Assembly: GCF_900102685.1 (NCBI RefSeq)
Contig: NZ_FMZA01000001.1
Coordinates: forward strand, 1-64,000
Direction: 5' to 3'
DNA length: 64,000 nt
Source: Melghirimyces thermohalophilus
GTDB taxonomy: Bacteria > Bacillota > Bacilli > Thermoactinomycetales > DSM-45169
Shown: piece after piece, positions 1 through 8,719 of the stretch
Numbering within the stretch: the stretch's first letter is position 1
Layout: each line of letters begins with the position of its first letter
Made by a program: the position numbers and the translations under genes
The notes under the pieces: model-generated
Database searches by the model: none
What the model saw: only the letters and a program-made list of their open reading frames with translations
What the model was told of the DNA's origin: nothing

Positions 1-227
1 CGTTGATGAAGGCGGGTCAAAGTCGAAATTTCTTCCATAGGAGCGGCTAAAAAAGCACGGAGAATCGCCTCCCGGGAATATCCGCGAGCTCCTTGGGGGG
101 AAGATTTTTTCATTTCCTTCACATAGGGTCGAAGATCGAGCGTTTCAAAAAACAAGGGCAACCGATCTTTGGACTCAATTTTTAGCCATTCTTCAAAGGA
201 AAATAGCGTTCCTTGGAGAAGATACAA
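1..227 (-). CDS. DDE-type transposase, 5' part (runs off window edge)
   Basis: Reading leftward from a TTG at 227, the frame stays open to the window edge and begins MYLLQGTLFSFEEWLK, followed by SPQGARGYSREAILRAFL and EISTLTRLHQR. This start resembles the N-terminus of IS4/IS5/IS1182-like transposases from thermophilic Firmicutes; the assignment is from memory of that N-terminal pattern. A strong ribosome-binding site (GGAGGGAAG) sits just upstream of the TTG. Only about 75 residues are visible, so the catalytic DDE residues lie outside the window and intactness cannot be judged. Confidence 0.65.
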   Translation of the reverse strand, partial: MYLLQGTLFSFEEWLKIESKDRLPLFFETLDLRPYVKEMKKSSPQGARGYSREAILRAFLAAPMEEISTLTRLHQ

Positions 228-479
228 GTGACTTCCCTCCTCATGGGTTTTCGGTTTGGTCACTTGAAAACTTCTCCATGATGGGGTGAAGTCCTTTTTC
301 TATGCCTGAGGAGCCTTGCTGCTCAAGGGGTTTGAAATCTGCAAAAGGCTCTTTTAGGATATCCGGCTTTGTTTATTTATAAATTTGGTTAACCCTGTGA
401 TTTCATTATCGTTGCAAAATTATTCAAATGGTATCGGCAATTTTTATTTTTAAGATGCTGTAATCATCGACGAAATAGT

Positions 480-671
480 ATGTGTCCATGTTATATTAGT
501 TTGTTCCCCAGGAGTTCATGGGTACGTTTATTGAAAAACTACTTCATCCAGCGGGATAATAAGATTGAAACTCTCTTAAAGAGAGAGGAGGAAGAGCGGT
601 TACAGGAGATCGAGGATACTGAACAGGAACAGCAGAAAAAGCTAGATGAATATATAAAGGGTTCCAATTAA
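480..671 (+). CDS. Small hypothetical protein with charged coiled-coil tail
   Basis: A 63-codon frame. Residues 1-25 are mixed and from about residue 28 it is highly charged (KREEEERLQEIEDTEQEQQ), predicting one helix or short coiled coil. The start is doubtful: the only ribosome-binding-like AGGAG precedes an ATG in another frame near 518 that stops after 13 codons, which hints at a frameshifted remnant. No family is recognised. It stands between the transposase fragment and a decayed GNAT gene, so it may itself be a relic. Confidence 0.35.
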   Translation: MCPCYISLFPRSSWVRLLKNYFIQRDNKIETLLKREEEERLQEIEDTEQEQQKKLDEYIKGSN

Positions 672-690
672 GAAAAAGGACCCACTAAGG

Positions 691-708
691 GTGGGACGAT
701 CGTCCCAC
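691..708. repeat. Perfect 18-bp palindrome
   Basis: GTGGGACGATCGTCCCAC reads identically on both strands. It lies just after the small ORF and 23 bases before a terminator hairpin. There is no T-run directly behind it, so it could be a protein-binding site or part of a compound terminator. Confidence 0.5.
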
Positions 709-730
709 AGTAGTTTCAATGAAGATGTAA

Positions 731-754
731 AAAACCCTCTGCAGGAGGGTTTTT
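731..754. terminator. Bidirectional rho-independent terminator
   Basis: An A-run, a stem of AACCCTC with GAGGGTT around a short loop, then a T-run. It can serve the small ORF on the plus strand and the GNAT relic on the minus strand. Confidence 0.7.
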
Positions 755-1290
755 ATTGTGTCTTCGATTTGGCGGGAGGGGTAAACGCTTCTTCCAGTAT
801 CGACATGATGATTGTGTCGTGCCATTGTCCCTCTCGAATGCGGCCTTCTTCTCGAAAGCCCAAGCGGTGATCGAGTGCGATGGCGCGGTCGTTAAAGGAG
901 AATACGCGCAAAGATACCCGATGCAGCCCCAGTTCGTGAAAAGCAAACGTCAATAAGAGTCCCAAGGCCTCGGTGGCCTATCTTTTTCTCCCAGAAGCGA
1001 GTTTCAACTCGATCAATGATACACGCTGCATTCCGTTTGAAGGGATCGATATGAGCCAGGGCACACACCCCCATCGGTTGCTCGGCTTGTTTCTCGATGA
1101 TCACATCGCATTTTACATGGGAGCCCAGCATGGATTGGGGCAAAACTCTTCCGTCTCTTCCAGACTGTAAGCATCCGGTGCAGGGTTGGTCGTTCGTATC
1201 ACGTTCCAATTATTTCTCCATGCATGATAAACGGGGATATGCTCTTCCGAAAACTTTTTCAACGTTCATCATTCGGACTCAAACAAGGTG
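753..1290 (-). pseudogene. GNAT acetyltransferase, frameshifted remnant
   Basis: Pieces of one GNAT (RimJ-like) N-acetyltransferase lie in order on the minus strand but in different frames: HIPVYHAWRNNW and VIRTTNPAPDAYSLEETEEF near 1200-1260, then VKCDVIIEKQAEQPMGVCAL and AHIDPFKRNAACIIDRVETR (about 960-1120), then LGLLLTFAFHELGLHRVSLR and ALDHRLGFREEGRIREGQW (755-965). Acetyl-CoA-fold hallmarks (the central strand, the HRVSLRV segment, LGFxxEG) are present, but at least two frameshifts break the gene. It is judged non-functional. Confidence 0.75.
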
Positions 1291-1304
1291 GAATCATCCT
1301 CAAA

Positions 1305-2246
1305 TTATAGCGATTTTTCTTGTGGTGAGACTTGTACTCTGTTGACAAAAGCCATCACTTGGTCTGGATCGATCTCACCCGCCCATCGGTGTTGGGCGTT
1401 GGAGGCGGCTGCGGCTGTGGCCCAGGCGAGGGCCTTCGGAATAGGCTGGTCCTGGTAGAGGGCGGCGATCAGACCGCCTAGAAAAGCATCCCCGGAGCCG
1501 ACGGGGTTAAGGGCTTCGACGGGAACGGGGAAAAGATGGAAGACTTTTTCCCGGTAGGCGGCCCAGGCCCCCTGGGCGCCCAGTGTGACAATGGCCAGCG
1601 GGATGCCGGATCGGTTCCAGGATGTCAAAAGGGAAGGGAGTTGTGTTTGTTCGGCTGGATCGAGGTCGGTGATTTGTGCCAGCTCGTATAGGTTTGGTTT
1701 GATGATGTCAGGAGAAGCCCGGAGGCCAAGGGCCAGAGGTTGACCGCTGGTATCCAAGGCGGTCTGCGCCCCGCTCTCTTTGGCCAATTGAATCAATTGG
1801 GCATAGGCGTCGTTGGGCACTCCGGGGGGCAGGCTGCCGCAAAAGAGGACATACCGGCTCTCCGGGGACAGATCAGCCAGTCGCCTCTGAAATGTTTTCC
1901 AGGCTTCCGTTGAAATCGAGGGACCCCGCTCCAATAACTCCGTTTGGGTGTTCACCTCCTCATCCAGGATGTTGATGCAGTCTCGAGTCTCCCTGTCGAT
2001 AGGGAGCAGGTTTTCTGGGATGCCCAGCTCCGCCAGTTGGCTTCGGATCCACCCCCCGTTGCTGCCGCCGACAAAACCGATGAGCTGTACCGGACATCCT
2101 AACGCCTTCAGCACGCGGGCTACGTTGATCCCCTTGCCGCCGGAGCGGCGGATCACCTCGGTCACCCGGTGCACACGACCTGGTTCCAACCGGAGGAGGC
2201 GATAAGTTTTGTCCACCGCCGGATTCAGGGTAACGACGGTGATCAT
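1305..2246 (-). CDS. PfkB-family sugar-phosphate kinase (1-phosphofructokinase / tagatose-6-phosphate kinase type)
   Basis: A ribokinase/PfkB-fold kinase of 313 residues, normal length for FruK/LacC proteins. It starts MITVVTLNPAVDKTY, has the sugar-binding GGKGINVARVLKALG (residues 36-50) and the C-terminal anion-hole motif NPVGSGDAFLGG with catalytic Asp253. It probably phosphorylates a hexose phosphate (fructose 1-phosphate or tagatose 6-phosphate) to a bisphosphate, which the adjacent aldolase would split. It is the last gene of a three-gene minus-strand operon; its ATG overlaps the stop of the aldolase gene by four bases (ATGA). Which sugar it prefers cannot be read from the sequence; the neighbouring AgaS-like gene favours the tagatose/amino-sugar route. 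Confidence 0.85.
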   Translation of the reverse strand: MITVVTLNPAVDKTYRLLRLEPGRVHRVTEVIRRSGGKGINVARVLKALGCPVQLIGFVGGSNGGWIRSQLAELGIPENLLPIDRETRDCINILDEEVNTQTELLERGPSISTEAWKTFQRRLADLSPESRYVLFCGSLPPGVPNDAYAQLIQLAKESGAQTALDTSGQPLALGLRASPDIIKPNLYELAQITDLDPAEQTQLPSLLTSWNRSGIPLAIVTLGAQGAWAAYREKVFHLFPVPVEALNPVGSGDAFLGGLIAALYQDQPIPKALAWATAAAASNAQHRWAGEIDPDQVMAFVNRVQVSPQEKSL

Positions 2247-3082
2247 GCTGGACTCTCCCGATGGGGCTCTCCCGCCGACTGGGTCCAGGCGATTTTTTCG
2301 CGGATCACGTCGCTGACCCCTTCCCGGGCGACGCGGAAGATTTTGCGTGGGTCGGTCTCCTCAGGAGAGTCGGTGAGAAACCGGCGCAGCGTTGCGGAAA
2401 AGATCTGTTTCAGCTCAGTGGAAAAATTGACCTTGGCGATACCTGCTCGGATCGAGCGACGGATCTCTTCCGGTGGAACCCCGGAAGCACCATGCATCAC
2501 CAGCGGGATCCCCGTGCGGCAGGCGATGGCTTCTAGACGGGCAAGATCCAGTCGCACAGCCTTACGATAGACACCATGGGCTGTGCCGAAGGCGGGAGCT
2601 AAAAAATCAGTGCCGGTAGCGGTGACAAATTCCTCGGCGTCGGCGGGATCGGTCATTTCAGATGCATCGATGGTGCCCAATTCGGACTCCACCGGCACTC
2701 CCGCAGCATGAGCTGCTTCCGTCACTTTTTTCACCAGCCGGATATTTTCTTGAAAGGGGAGGTGGGAGCCATCAATCATCACTGAGGTGAACCCCTGGCG
2801 GAGGCAGCGGATGACGGTGGTGAAACTGTCACCGTGATCCAGGTGGAGCGAAACGGGAACAGGAACCCGATCAGCAGCGGTACGCACCATGGCGGTGATA
2901 AAATCGGCCCCAACCTGCTTCAGCGTGGCCGGTGTGGCCTGCAGGATGACTGGGGATTGCATCGCCTCTGCTGTTTCTGTGACAGCGCGGATCATGTCCA
3001 GATGATGGGCGGGAAATGCAGGGACAGCATAACCGTTACGGCGGGCATCTGTCAGCAGCTCCTTAGTGGAAACCAGGGGCAT
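2243..3082 (-). CDS. Class II (zinc) fructose/tagatose-bisphosphate aldolase
   Basis: 279 residues, typical for the Fba/GatY/KbaY family of cytosolic class II aldolases. The signature SLHLDHGDS gives His80, catalytic Asp82 and zinc ligand His83; further zinc ligands are His169 (GTAHGVY) and His197 (VMHGASG). The reaction is retro-aldol cleavage of a ketose bisphosphate to dihydroxyacetone phosphate and glyceraldehyde 3-phosphate. It lies between a SIS isomerase/deaminase gene (two bases upstream) and a PfkB kinase gene, an arrangement that fits N-acetylgalactosamine/tagatose catabolism (agaS-kbaY/gatY-lacC-like). Fructose bisphosphate as substrate is not excluded. Confidence 0.88.
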   Translation of the reverse strand: MPLVSTKELLTDARRNGYAVPAFPAHHLDMIRAVTETAEAMQSPVILQATPATLKQVGADFITAMVRTAADRVPVPVSLHLDHGDSFTTVIRCLRQGFTSVMIDGSHLPFQENIRLVKKVTEAAHAAGVPVESELGTIDASEMTDPADAEEFVTATGTDFLAPAFGTAHGVYRKAVRLDLARLEAIACRTGIPLVMHGASGVPPEEIRRSIRAGIAKVNFSTELKQIFSATLRRFLTDSPEETDPRKIFRVAREGVSDVIREKIAWTQSAGEPHRESPA

Positions 3083-3084
3083 CT

Positions 3085-4146
3085 TCAGTCCCCCCCTTTG
3101 TCGTTCAGGCGGACCACCTGACCCAGGTTACGGGGTTGGTCCGGGTTTTGTTTCAGCTGAAGGGTACGGTAATAGGCGAGCAGTTGAAGGAAGGGAAGAT
3201 ACAGGATGGACCGACTTCCGTCGCCTAACCCCGGGGGCAGCTCCACTGATCGATCCGCTCCCAGCGTCCCCGCTTGTTCACCGATGGCAGTGACATCGGC
3301 GCCGCTTTGTTGCAGGTCTAGAACCAAGGCTTGTTCATGGGGGTGACCAACACGGCTTTTCAACAGAAACACCCGGGACTGCCGATTTAAGGTGGAAATG
3401 GGTCCATGCCGAAACTCCAGCGGGTTAAAGGCTTCGCAAAATGTTTGGGTCATCTCCTTCATTTTCAGCATTCCTTCACAGGCCAGCCCGTAATAGGCAC
3501 CCAAGCCAAGGTAGACGAAATGTGTAAAGGATTCCTCCGCTCCCAATTGGCGCGCTGTCTCTTCCGCAGTGGAGAGATGCTTTTCTCCCAGGGCCGGAAC
3601 TTGCCTCAATTCCCGCAACAAGTCTTCATTCCCTGCCACAATGGCCGTCCACAATTGGAGGGAGAAGAGGAGATTGGTGAAGGAGCTGGTCATGACCACG
3701 CTTTGTTCCCGAATGTGGGGTAGAGCGAGGGCGAATCCGGCGGACTGGGCCAGTTGGCTGGCGGGTTCGCCGGTGATTGCCAGGGAAGGGGCGAGTCGTC
3801 TCTCCTGTACCACTTTTACGGCACGGACAACTTCCGACGTCTCCCCCGAACGGGAGGAGGCGACCAGCAGAGCCGGGCGGTCGGGAGGGAAGAAAGCCGT
3901 CGGTTGGATCATGATCTCCGAAGCAGGAACCGCCTGAGCAGGGATCCCCGTCTGCTCCTGAAACAGGCGGGCGGCGGCTATGGACAGGTAATAAGAAGTT
4001 CCGCACCCGGTAAACAAGATGGATTCCGGTTGTCTCTCCCGAAAAAATTGAAGAAGGGAGGCTCGTTTTTCCGTCCACACCTCCCACGTTGTCTTCCACG
4101 TGTCCGGCTGTCGTCGAATTTCTCGAAGGGTGGCATGATATTGCAA
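3085..4146 (-). CDS. SIS-domain sugar-phosphate deaminase/isomerase (AgaS-like)
   Basis: 353 residues with two SIS sugar-isomerase modules, like AgaS and the isomerase half of GlmS but without the glutaminase domain. Visible motifs are FTGCGTSYYLSIAAARLF (about residues 44-61), VASSRSGETSEVVRAV (about 95-110) and EFRHGPIS in the second module. Such proteins deaminate or isomerise amino-sugar phosphates; given the following aldolase and kinase, galactosamine-6-phosphate deaminase/isomerase is the best guess, with a fructosamine-6-phosphate deglycase as alternative. The start is a TTG behind AGAGGGTG. It is the first gene of the operon, preceded by a minus-strand TATAAT-like box at about 4184-4190. 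No PTS genes lie in the window. Confidence 0.8.
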   Translation of the reverse strand: MQYHATLREIRRQPDTWKTTWEVWTEKRASLLQFFRERQPESILFTGCGTSYYLSIAAARLFQEQTGIPAQAVPASEIMIQPTAFFPPDRPALLVASSRSGETSEVVRAVKVVQERRLAPSLAITGEPASQLAQSAGFALALPHIREQSVVMTSSFTNLLFSLQLWTAIVAGNEDLLRELRQVPALGEKHLSTAEETARQLGAEESFTHFVYLGLGAYYGLACEGMLKMKEMTQTFCEAFNPLEFRHGPISTLNRQSRVFLLKSRVGHPHEQALVLDLQQSGADVTAIGEQAGTLGADRSVELPPGLGDGSRSILYLPFLQLLAYYRTLQLKQNPDQPRNLGQVVRLNDKGGD

Positions 4147-4299
4147 GAAAACACCCTCTTTTCAGAAATTTTTCAACCCAGGTATAATATACCACCGGCG
4201 AAGGCGAGGAGCAAGGTCACTCCGATTACAGGAGTGGGATCAGCCTTCCAATCAGAGACATACAAGTTCCGAAAACAAGCGATTTTGGGTGAACTTTAG

Positions 4300-4328
4300 T
4301 TGACAACGCTTACAAAAGAAATTATCCT
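4300..4328 (+). promoter_or_regulatory. Sigma-A promoter of the sugar symporter gene
   Basis: A consensus -35 TTGACA (4300-4305) and a -10 TATCCT (4323-4328) are separated by 17 bases. The promoter is overlapped by a cre site and by an XylR-operator-like inverted repeat. Confidence 0.7.
4301..4314 (+). promoter_or_regulatory. cre site (CcpA catabolite repression)
   Basis: TGACAACGCTTACA fits the Bacillus cre consensus TGWNANCGNTNWCA at every defined position. It overlaps the -35 box of the symporter promoter, so CcpA binding should repress transcription when glucose is present. Confidence 0.7.
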
Positions 4329-4349
4329 TTGTTCAAAGGATAAACAAAG
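4327..4349 (+). promoter_or_regulatory. Putative XylR operator upstream of the symporter gene
   Basis: Inverted half-sites CTTTGT and ACAAAG are separated by 11 bases, the same geometry as the xylA operator at 7244-7268. It starts inside the -10 box, a usual position for repressor operators. This links the symporter to the xylose regulon. Confidence 0.6.
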
Positions 4350-4394
4350 TTGAAACGATGAATGGATCGGTATAAAGAAAGGAGGAAGGTGTAA

Positions 4395-5849
4395 GTGTCG
4401 TTGGGAGATTATAAGGAATCTCACCCTGTTGCCCAGTTCAAAAATCAAAAGAATAACTTATTTGTTGCTTTAATTACATTTGTGGCGACCCTAGGTGGAT
4501 TACTGTTTGGTTATGATACCGCTGTTATTTCGGGTGCAGAACAGTCATTGGAGCATTATTTAATCCATCCTTTGGAGTTAAATTCAATCATCCATGGATT
4601 AACGGTCTCCAGTGCTTTGATTGGCTGTATGATTGGCGGAGCGATATCCGGATTCTTTTCAAATCGTATGGGAAGAAGAAACTCCTTGAGATTAGCCGCA
4701 GTATTATTCATTATTTCGGCTTTAGGATCGGCCGTCCCTGAGTTTCTTTTTTTTGAAAAGGGTGAACCCAGCATCGCTCTTTTAATCATGTTTAATGTTT
4801 ACAGAATTGTTGGTGGAATAGGGGTTGGTTTAGCATCCGCCATTTCACCGACTTATATCGGAGAGATCGCACCGCCTCAGATTCGTGGAAAGTTGGTTTC
4901 ATGGTATCAGTTTGCTGTCATTTTTGGGATGCTTGTTGTTTATTTTGTTAATTGGTCGATTGCTAGCGGGCAAAGCATCGAATGGATTCGCGATATAGGC
5001 TGGAGGTATATGTTTGCATCGGAAGCTATACCGGCGTTCCTATTTTTGGTTCTATTATTTTTTGTACCGGAAACTCCACGTTATCTCGCCAGGAAAAACA
5101 AAAATAATGAGGCCCTTCGTCTTTTAGAAAAACTGAGTGGTTCAAAAGAGACGGCCCAATCGATTCTGTTTGAGATAAATGCTTCATTTAATACCACCCG
5201 TACTTCGGGAAGTCTATTCTCCTATGGGAAATTAGTAATTGTGGTTGGTATTTTACTCTCTGTCTTTCAACAATTTGTCGGAATCAATGTTGCCTTATAT
5301 TATGCCCCCCGTATTTTTGAGAGCATGGGGGCCGGTCAACATGCATCGATGGTGCAGACGGTGGTGATGGGGGCCGTAAATGTCATTTTTACAATAATAG
5401 CGATCAAAAGGGTGGATCGATGGGGAAGAAAGCCTTTGTTAATGGTAGGATCCGCGGGAATGGCGGTTGGTATGTTTGGTGTGGCTGGGTTGGCTTTTTT
5501 CGATATGATTGGACCTGGAATCTTAGCTTTTATCATCCTATACACAGCCTCTTTCATGATGTCATGGGGACCCGTTTGTTGGGTACTCCTCTCTGAAATC
5601 TTCCCCAATAAAATTCGCGGGCAAGCGATCGGGATCGCTGTTGCTGCACAGTGGGTAGCCAACTTCTTCATTTCCTCCACCTATCCTTCCATGATGGAAG
5701 TGAGTGAAGGGTTCACTTACGCTTTTTACGGAGGAATGAGTCTCTTATCCGCGTTATTTGTTTGGAAACTCGTCCCTGAAACAAAGGGGAAATCACTTGA
5801 AGAATTGGAAGCGTTGTGGACTCCAAAAAAGAAAAAAATAAGTGCTTAA
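4395..5849 (+). CDS. xylE: MFS sugar:proton symporter, XylE-like (probable D-xylose transporter)
   Basis: 484 residues with twelve predicted membrane segments, of the MFS sugar-porter family. It shows GGLLFGYDTAVISGA in helix 1, GRR in the helix 2-3 loop (SNRMGRRNS), PETPRYLARK after helix 6, RWGRKPLL in the helix 8-9 loop and the C-terminal PETKGKSLEELE. Length and loop layout match XylE-type proton symporters better than the shorter AraE/GlcP types. The GTG start follows AAAGGAGG. It lies next to xylR and xylA and its promoter carries a cre and an XylR-like operator, which argues for xylose; arabinose or galactose uptake remains possible. Confidence 0.85.
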   Translation: MSLGDYKESHPVAQFKNQKNNLFVALITFVATLGGLLFGYDTAVISGAEQSLEHYLIHPLELNSIIHGLTVSSALIGCMIGGAISGFFSNRMGRRNSLRLAAVLFIISALGSAVPEFLFFEKGEPSIALLIMFNVYRIVGGIGVGLASAISPTYIGEIAPPQIRGKLVSWYQFAVIFGMLVVYFVNWSIASGQSIEWIRDIGWRYMFASEAIPAFLFLVLLFFVPETPRYLARKNKNNEALRLLEKLSGSKETAQSILFEINASFNTTRTSGSLFSYGKLVIVVGILLSVFQQFVGINVALYYAPRIFESMGAGQHASMVQTVVMGAVNVIFTIIAIKRVDRWGRKPLLMVGSAGMAVGMFGVAGLAFFDMIGPGILAFIILYTASFMMSWGPVCWVLLSEIFPNKIRGQAIGIAVAAQWVANFFISSTYPSMMEVSEGFTYAFYGGMSLLSALFVWKLVPETKGKSLEELEALWTPKKKKISA

Positions 5850-5879
5850 GACGGGGGCTTGGCTCCCTTCAAAAGAAAG

Positions 5880-5908
5880 GGAAACCATCCCTTTACCAGA
5901 TGGTTTCC
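5880..5908. terminator. Hairpin between converging symporter gene and xylR
   Basis: A 10-bp perfect stem GGAAACCATC / GATGGTTTCC with a 9-base loop lies between the two converging genes. There is no good T-run, so its terminator strength is uncertain. Confidence 0.45.
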
Positions 5909-5927
5909 ACAGAGGCTGTGTTATGTT

Positions 5928-7115
5928 TCATTCCACGGATATTTTCATATCGGAGAAGAAGTTTGTAATAGAGACGGAGGCAGCGCCCAAAGCGCAGGAA
6001 TGGGCCCCTAAGCTGGAAAACGCGATTTTCATATGCCCGCGGTGATAAGGTAAGGCACGGTTTTCAACGATTCGACGAATCGGTTGGCTGATCCATTTTT
6101 CCGCTTTGGCAAACCGGTTTCCTATAATGATCAGCTCGGGATTGAATGTATTGACGATGTTGGTTAAGCCGATCCCTAAATATTCACCGGCCTGATGAAA
6201 TAACCGGATCACTTCATCGTTTCCTTCGTTCGCCGCTTGAAGATACCAATCGAGATTAAACTCTTCAGTTGAATCGGCTGAATCGATGGATAAAGTTTTT
6301 GCCTGTTCCAAAAAGGCGCGTTCGGAAGCATATAATTCCCAACATCCCCGATTACCGCACCGACATTTTTTACCGTGGCTTTCAATGACAGAATGCCCCA
6401 TCTCACCGGAAAAACCGAGCGCGCCTTTATATAAATCGTTGTTTATGATAATTCCCGTTCCAATTCCGATCCCGACACTGACATAAACGAGGTTTTTTGT
6501 GTCTTTTCCTGCGCCGAAGAGGTGTTCCCCGATCGCTCCGGCATTGGCTTCATTGTGAACGGTGACCGGTAGTTGAAATTCCTTTTTGACTATTTCCGAT
6601 AGGTTGACGTTTTTCCATCCTAAGTTAGGGGCAAACAAAACAGTCCCTTTTTCCTCCACAATACCGGGAACCCCGATTCCGATCCCAACGATTCCTCGTG
6701 GGCTGTCGGGAGCCCGTTCAATCAGGGTTCGGATCGACTGAAACAGGGTTGAGATAACTGAGTCAAAAGAAATATTTTCTAAAGTCGTTCGAATTTCTTC
6801 CACCGGATTTCCTTCTAAATCGGTCAAAACCGTTAAAATGTAATTCACACCCAGATCGACGCCGATTGCAAACCCGGCAACATGATTGAATAAAAGCATC
6901 ACCGGCCTTCTTCCACCGCTGGATTCGCCGGGGCCGATTTCGTAGACTAGATTGTCATCGATTAAATCCTTGACCAAGCTGGAAACGGTTCCTTTGTTTA
7001 GGTTGGTCGTTTCGGAGATCTGCGCCCGTGAGATGGGGTGATTTTGCCTGATGGTATCAAAGACGATGGATTTATTGATTTTTTTTATCAGGTATTGATC
7101 GCCGGTTATTCGCAT
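5928..7115 (-). CDS. xylR: Xylose repressor XylR (ROK family)
   Basis: 395 residues: an N-terminal winged helix (about 15-60; ISRAQISETTNLNKGTVSSL is the recognition region) followed by a ROK sugar-binding domain with the nucleotide-like motif GVDLGVN (85-91), GVGIGIGTGI (214-222) and the zinc motif CRCGNRGCWE (251-260). The protein should bind operators at xylA and the symporter gene and release on xylose binding. It is divergent from xylA, as in Bacillus, and convergent with the symporter gene. The ATG start leaves a 221-bp divergent promoter region holding the operator and cre. Confidence 0.92.
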   Translation of the reverse strand: MRITGDQYLIKKINKSIVFDTIRQNHPISRAQISETTNLNKGTVSSLVKDLIDDNLVYEIGPGESSGGRRPVMLLFNHVAGFAIGVDLGVNYILTVLTDLEGNPVEEIRTTLENISFDSVISTLFQSIRTLIERAPDSPRGIVGIGIGVPGIVEEKGTVLFAPNLGWKNVNLSEIVKKEFQLPVTVHNEANAGAIGEHLFGAGKDTKNLVYVSVGIGIGTGIIINNDLYKGALGFSGEMGHSVIESHGKKCRCGNRGCWELYASERAFLEQAKTLSIDSADSTEEFNLDWYLQAANEGNDEVIRLFHQAGEYLGIGLTNIVNTFNPELIIIGNRFAKAEKWISQPIRRIVENRALPYHRGHMKIAFSSLGAHSCALGAASVSITNFFSDMKISVE

Positions 7116-7243
7116 GGAGTGACCCTCACTTCATATCATGATGAAAGAAATATCTTAGTAAAAAATGTCATTTTATTTACAAAGGCTCGTTTTCCAGTAT
7201 ATAAAAGTTTCACAGAATAATAAAGGAACAGCCATAGTACTCC

Positions 7244-7268
7244 AGTTTGTTTAATCGATAGACAAACT
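7244..7268 (+). promoter_or_regulatory. XylR operator upstream of xylA
   Basis: Inverted half-sites AGTTTGT (7244-7250) and ACAAACT (7262-7268) with an 11-base spacer match the Bacillus xyl operator half-sites (AGTTTGTT...). It lies in the xylR-xylA divergent region, 69 bases before the xylA start. Confidence 0.8.
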
Positions 7269-7296
7269 ATTTTGGAGATGATAGGATGGTTTGTGA

Positions 7297-7310
7297 TGAA
7301 AGCGGAAACA
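7297..7310 (+). promoter_or_regulatory. Probable cre site in the xylA leader
   Basis: TGAAAGCGGAAACA matches the cre consensus at most positions and resembles the Bacillus xylA cre. It lies between the operator and the xylA start, where it could block transcription as a roadblock. Confidence 0.5.
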
Positions 7311-7336
7311 TGATTGTTCTTTAGGAGGGATTTGAC

Positions 7337-8650
7337 GTGGGATATTTCAGCGGTATAGGCACCATTTCCTATGAGGGAAAGGATTCCAAGAATCCGTTCG
7401 CTTTTAAACACTACAATCCGGAAGAAGTAGTCGGAGGAAAGACGATGGAAGAGCATCTCCGGTTTTCCGTCGCCTACTGGCACTCCTTGACCGGCGATGG
7501 GGCGGATCCCTTCGGTCGCGGAACGATAGAAAGAGAGTGGGACCGCTTTTCGGGAATGGATCTGGCTAAAGCCCGCGTGGAAGCCGCTTTTGAGCTCTTT
7601 GAAAAGCTGAATGTTCCGTATTTTTCTTTTCATGATCGGGATATAGCTCCTGAAGGGGAAACCTTGCGGGAAACCAACAAAAATCTCGATCAAATCACGG
7701 CCATGATGAAGGAATATATGAAGGGGAGCAAAGTGAAGCTCCTGTGGAATACAGCCAATCTGTTTAAACATCCGAGGTTTGTTCATGGGGCGGCCACGTC
7801 CTGTAATGCCGATGTCTTTGCCTACAGCGCCGCCCAGGTGAAAAAAGGATTGGAAATAGCGAAAGAATTAGGTGCGGAAAATTATGTCTTTTGGGGTGGG
7901 AGAGAAGGATACGAAACCCTCCTCAATACGGATTTGGAACTTGAATTGGATAACATGGCTCGGTTTTTACGGATGGCAGTGGACTATGCGAAGGAGATCG
8001 GGTATACGGGACAGTTTCTGATCGAGCCGAAGCCCAAAGAACCGACGAAGCACCAATATGATTACGATGTAGCATCGGCGACAGCCTTCCTGCAAAAGTA
8101 TGATTTAGACGGTCATTTCAAGTTTAATATCGAAGCCAACCATGCGACCCTTGCCGGGCATACTTTTCAGCATGAGCTAAGATGGGCACGAATCAACGGG
8201 ATGCTGGGCTCCGTGGATGCGAACCAGGGAGATGACCTGTTGGGGTGGGATACCGATGAATTCCCCACCGATCTGTATGAAACCACCCTGGCGATGTATG
8301 AAATTTTGAAAAACGACGGGTTGGGAACAGGGGGACTCAACTTCGATGCCAAGTTGCGACGGCCTTCCTTTGAGCTGGAGGATTTGCTTTACGCCCATAT
8401 CGCCGGGATGGACAGTTTCGCCAAAGGGTTGAAGGTGGCTCATCGGCTGATCGAAGATGGAGTTTTTGAAGAGGTCCTGGATCATCGTTACCGCAGTTTC
8501 AAAGAGGGAATCGGCCGTGACATCGTATCCGGAAAAGCCGATTTTCACACACTTGAAACCTATATCCAGGACAAAGAAGAGATCCGTAACCAATCGGGAA
8601 GACAGGAGCAGCTGAAGGCGGTTCTGAACCAATATCTGTTGGAAAGTTGA
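7337..8650 (+). CDS. xylA: Xylose isomerase
   Basis: 437 residues, typical of the long (class II) xylose isomerases. It converts D-xylose to D-xylulose in the cytosol using two divalent metals. Visible signatures are [13 protein letters not shown] with the catalytic histidine, the metal ligand segment [31 protein letters not shown] and [18 protein letters not shown]. The GTG start follows TAGGAGGG. First gene of xylAB; transcription is probably controlled by XylR and CcpA through the sites upstream. Confidence 0.97.
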   Translation: MGYFSGIGTISYEGKDSKNPFAFKHYNPEEVVGGKTMEEHLRFSVAYWHSLTGDGADPFGRGTIEREWDRFSGMDLAKARVEAAFELFEKLNVPYFSFHDRDIAPEGETLRETNKNLDQITAMMKEYMKGSKVKLLWNTANLFKHPRFVHGAATSCNADVFAYSAAQVKKGLEIAKELGAENYVFWGGREGYETLLNTDLELELDNMARFLRMAVDYAKEIGYTGQFLIEPKPKEPTKHQYDYDVASATAFLQKYDLDGHFKFNIEANHATLAGHTFQHELRWARINGMLGSVDANQGDDLLGWDTDEFPTDLYETTLAMYEILKNDGLGTGGLNFDAKLRRPSFELEDLLYAHIAGMDSFAKGLKVAHRLIEDGVFEEVLDHRYRSFKEGIGRDIVSGKADFHTLETYIQDKEEIRNQSGRQEQLKAVLNQYLLES

Positions 8651-8664
8651 AGCAAGAAGGAGTC

Positions 8665-8690
8665 GATGGCGTTCCTTCGGGAACGTCATC
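8665..8690 (+). other. Intercistronic hairpin between xylA and xylB
   Basis: An 11-bp stem with one G-U pair is closed by a C(TTCG)G tetraloop, an unusually stable fold. It may act as mRNA stabiliser or partial attenuator, giving different xylA and xylB levels. Confidence 0.5.
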
Positions 8691-8719
8691 CACCTTGGAT
8701 GTAAGGGAGCGAGCCTGTT

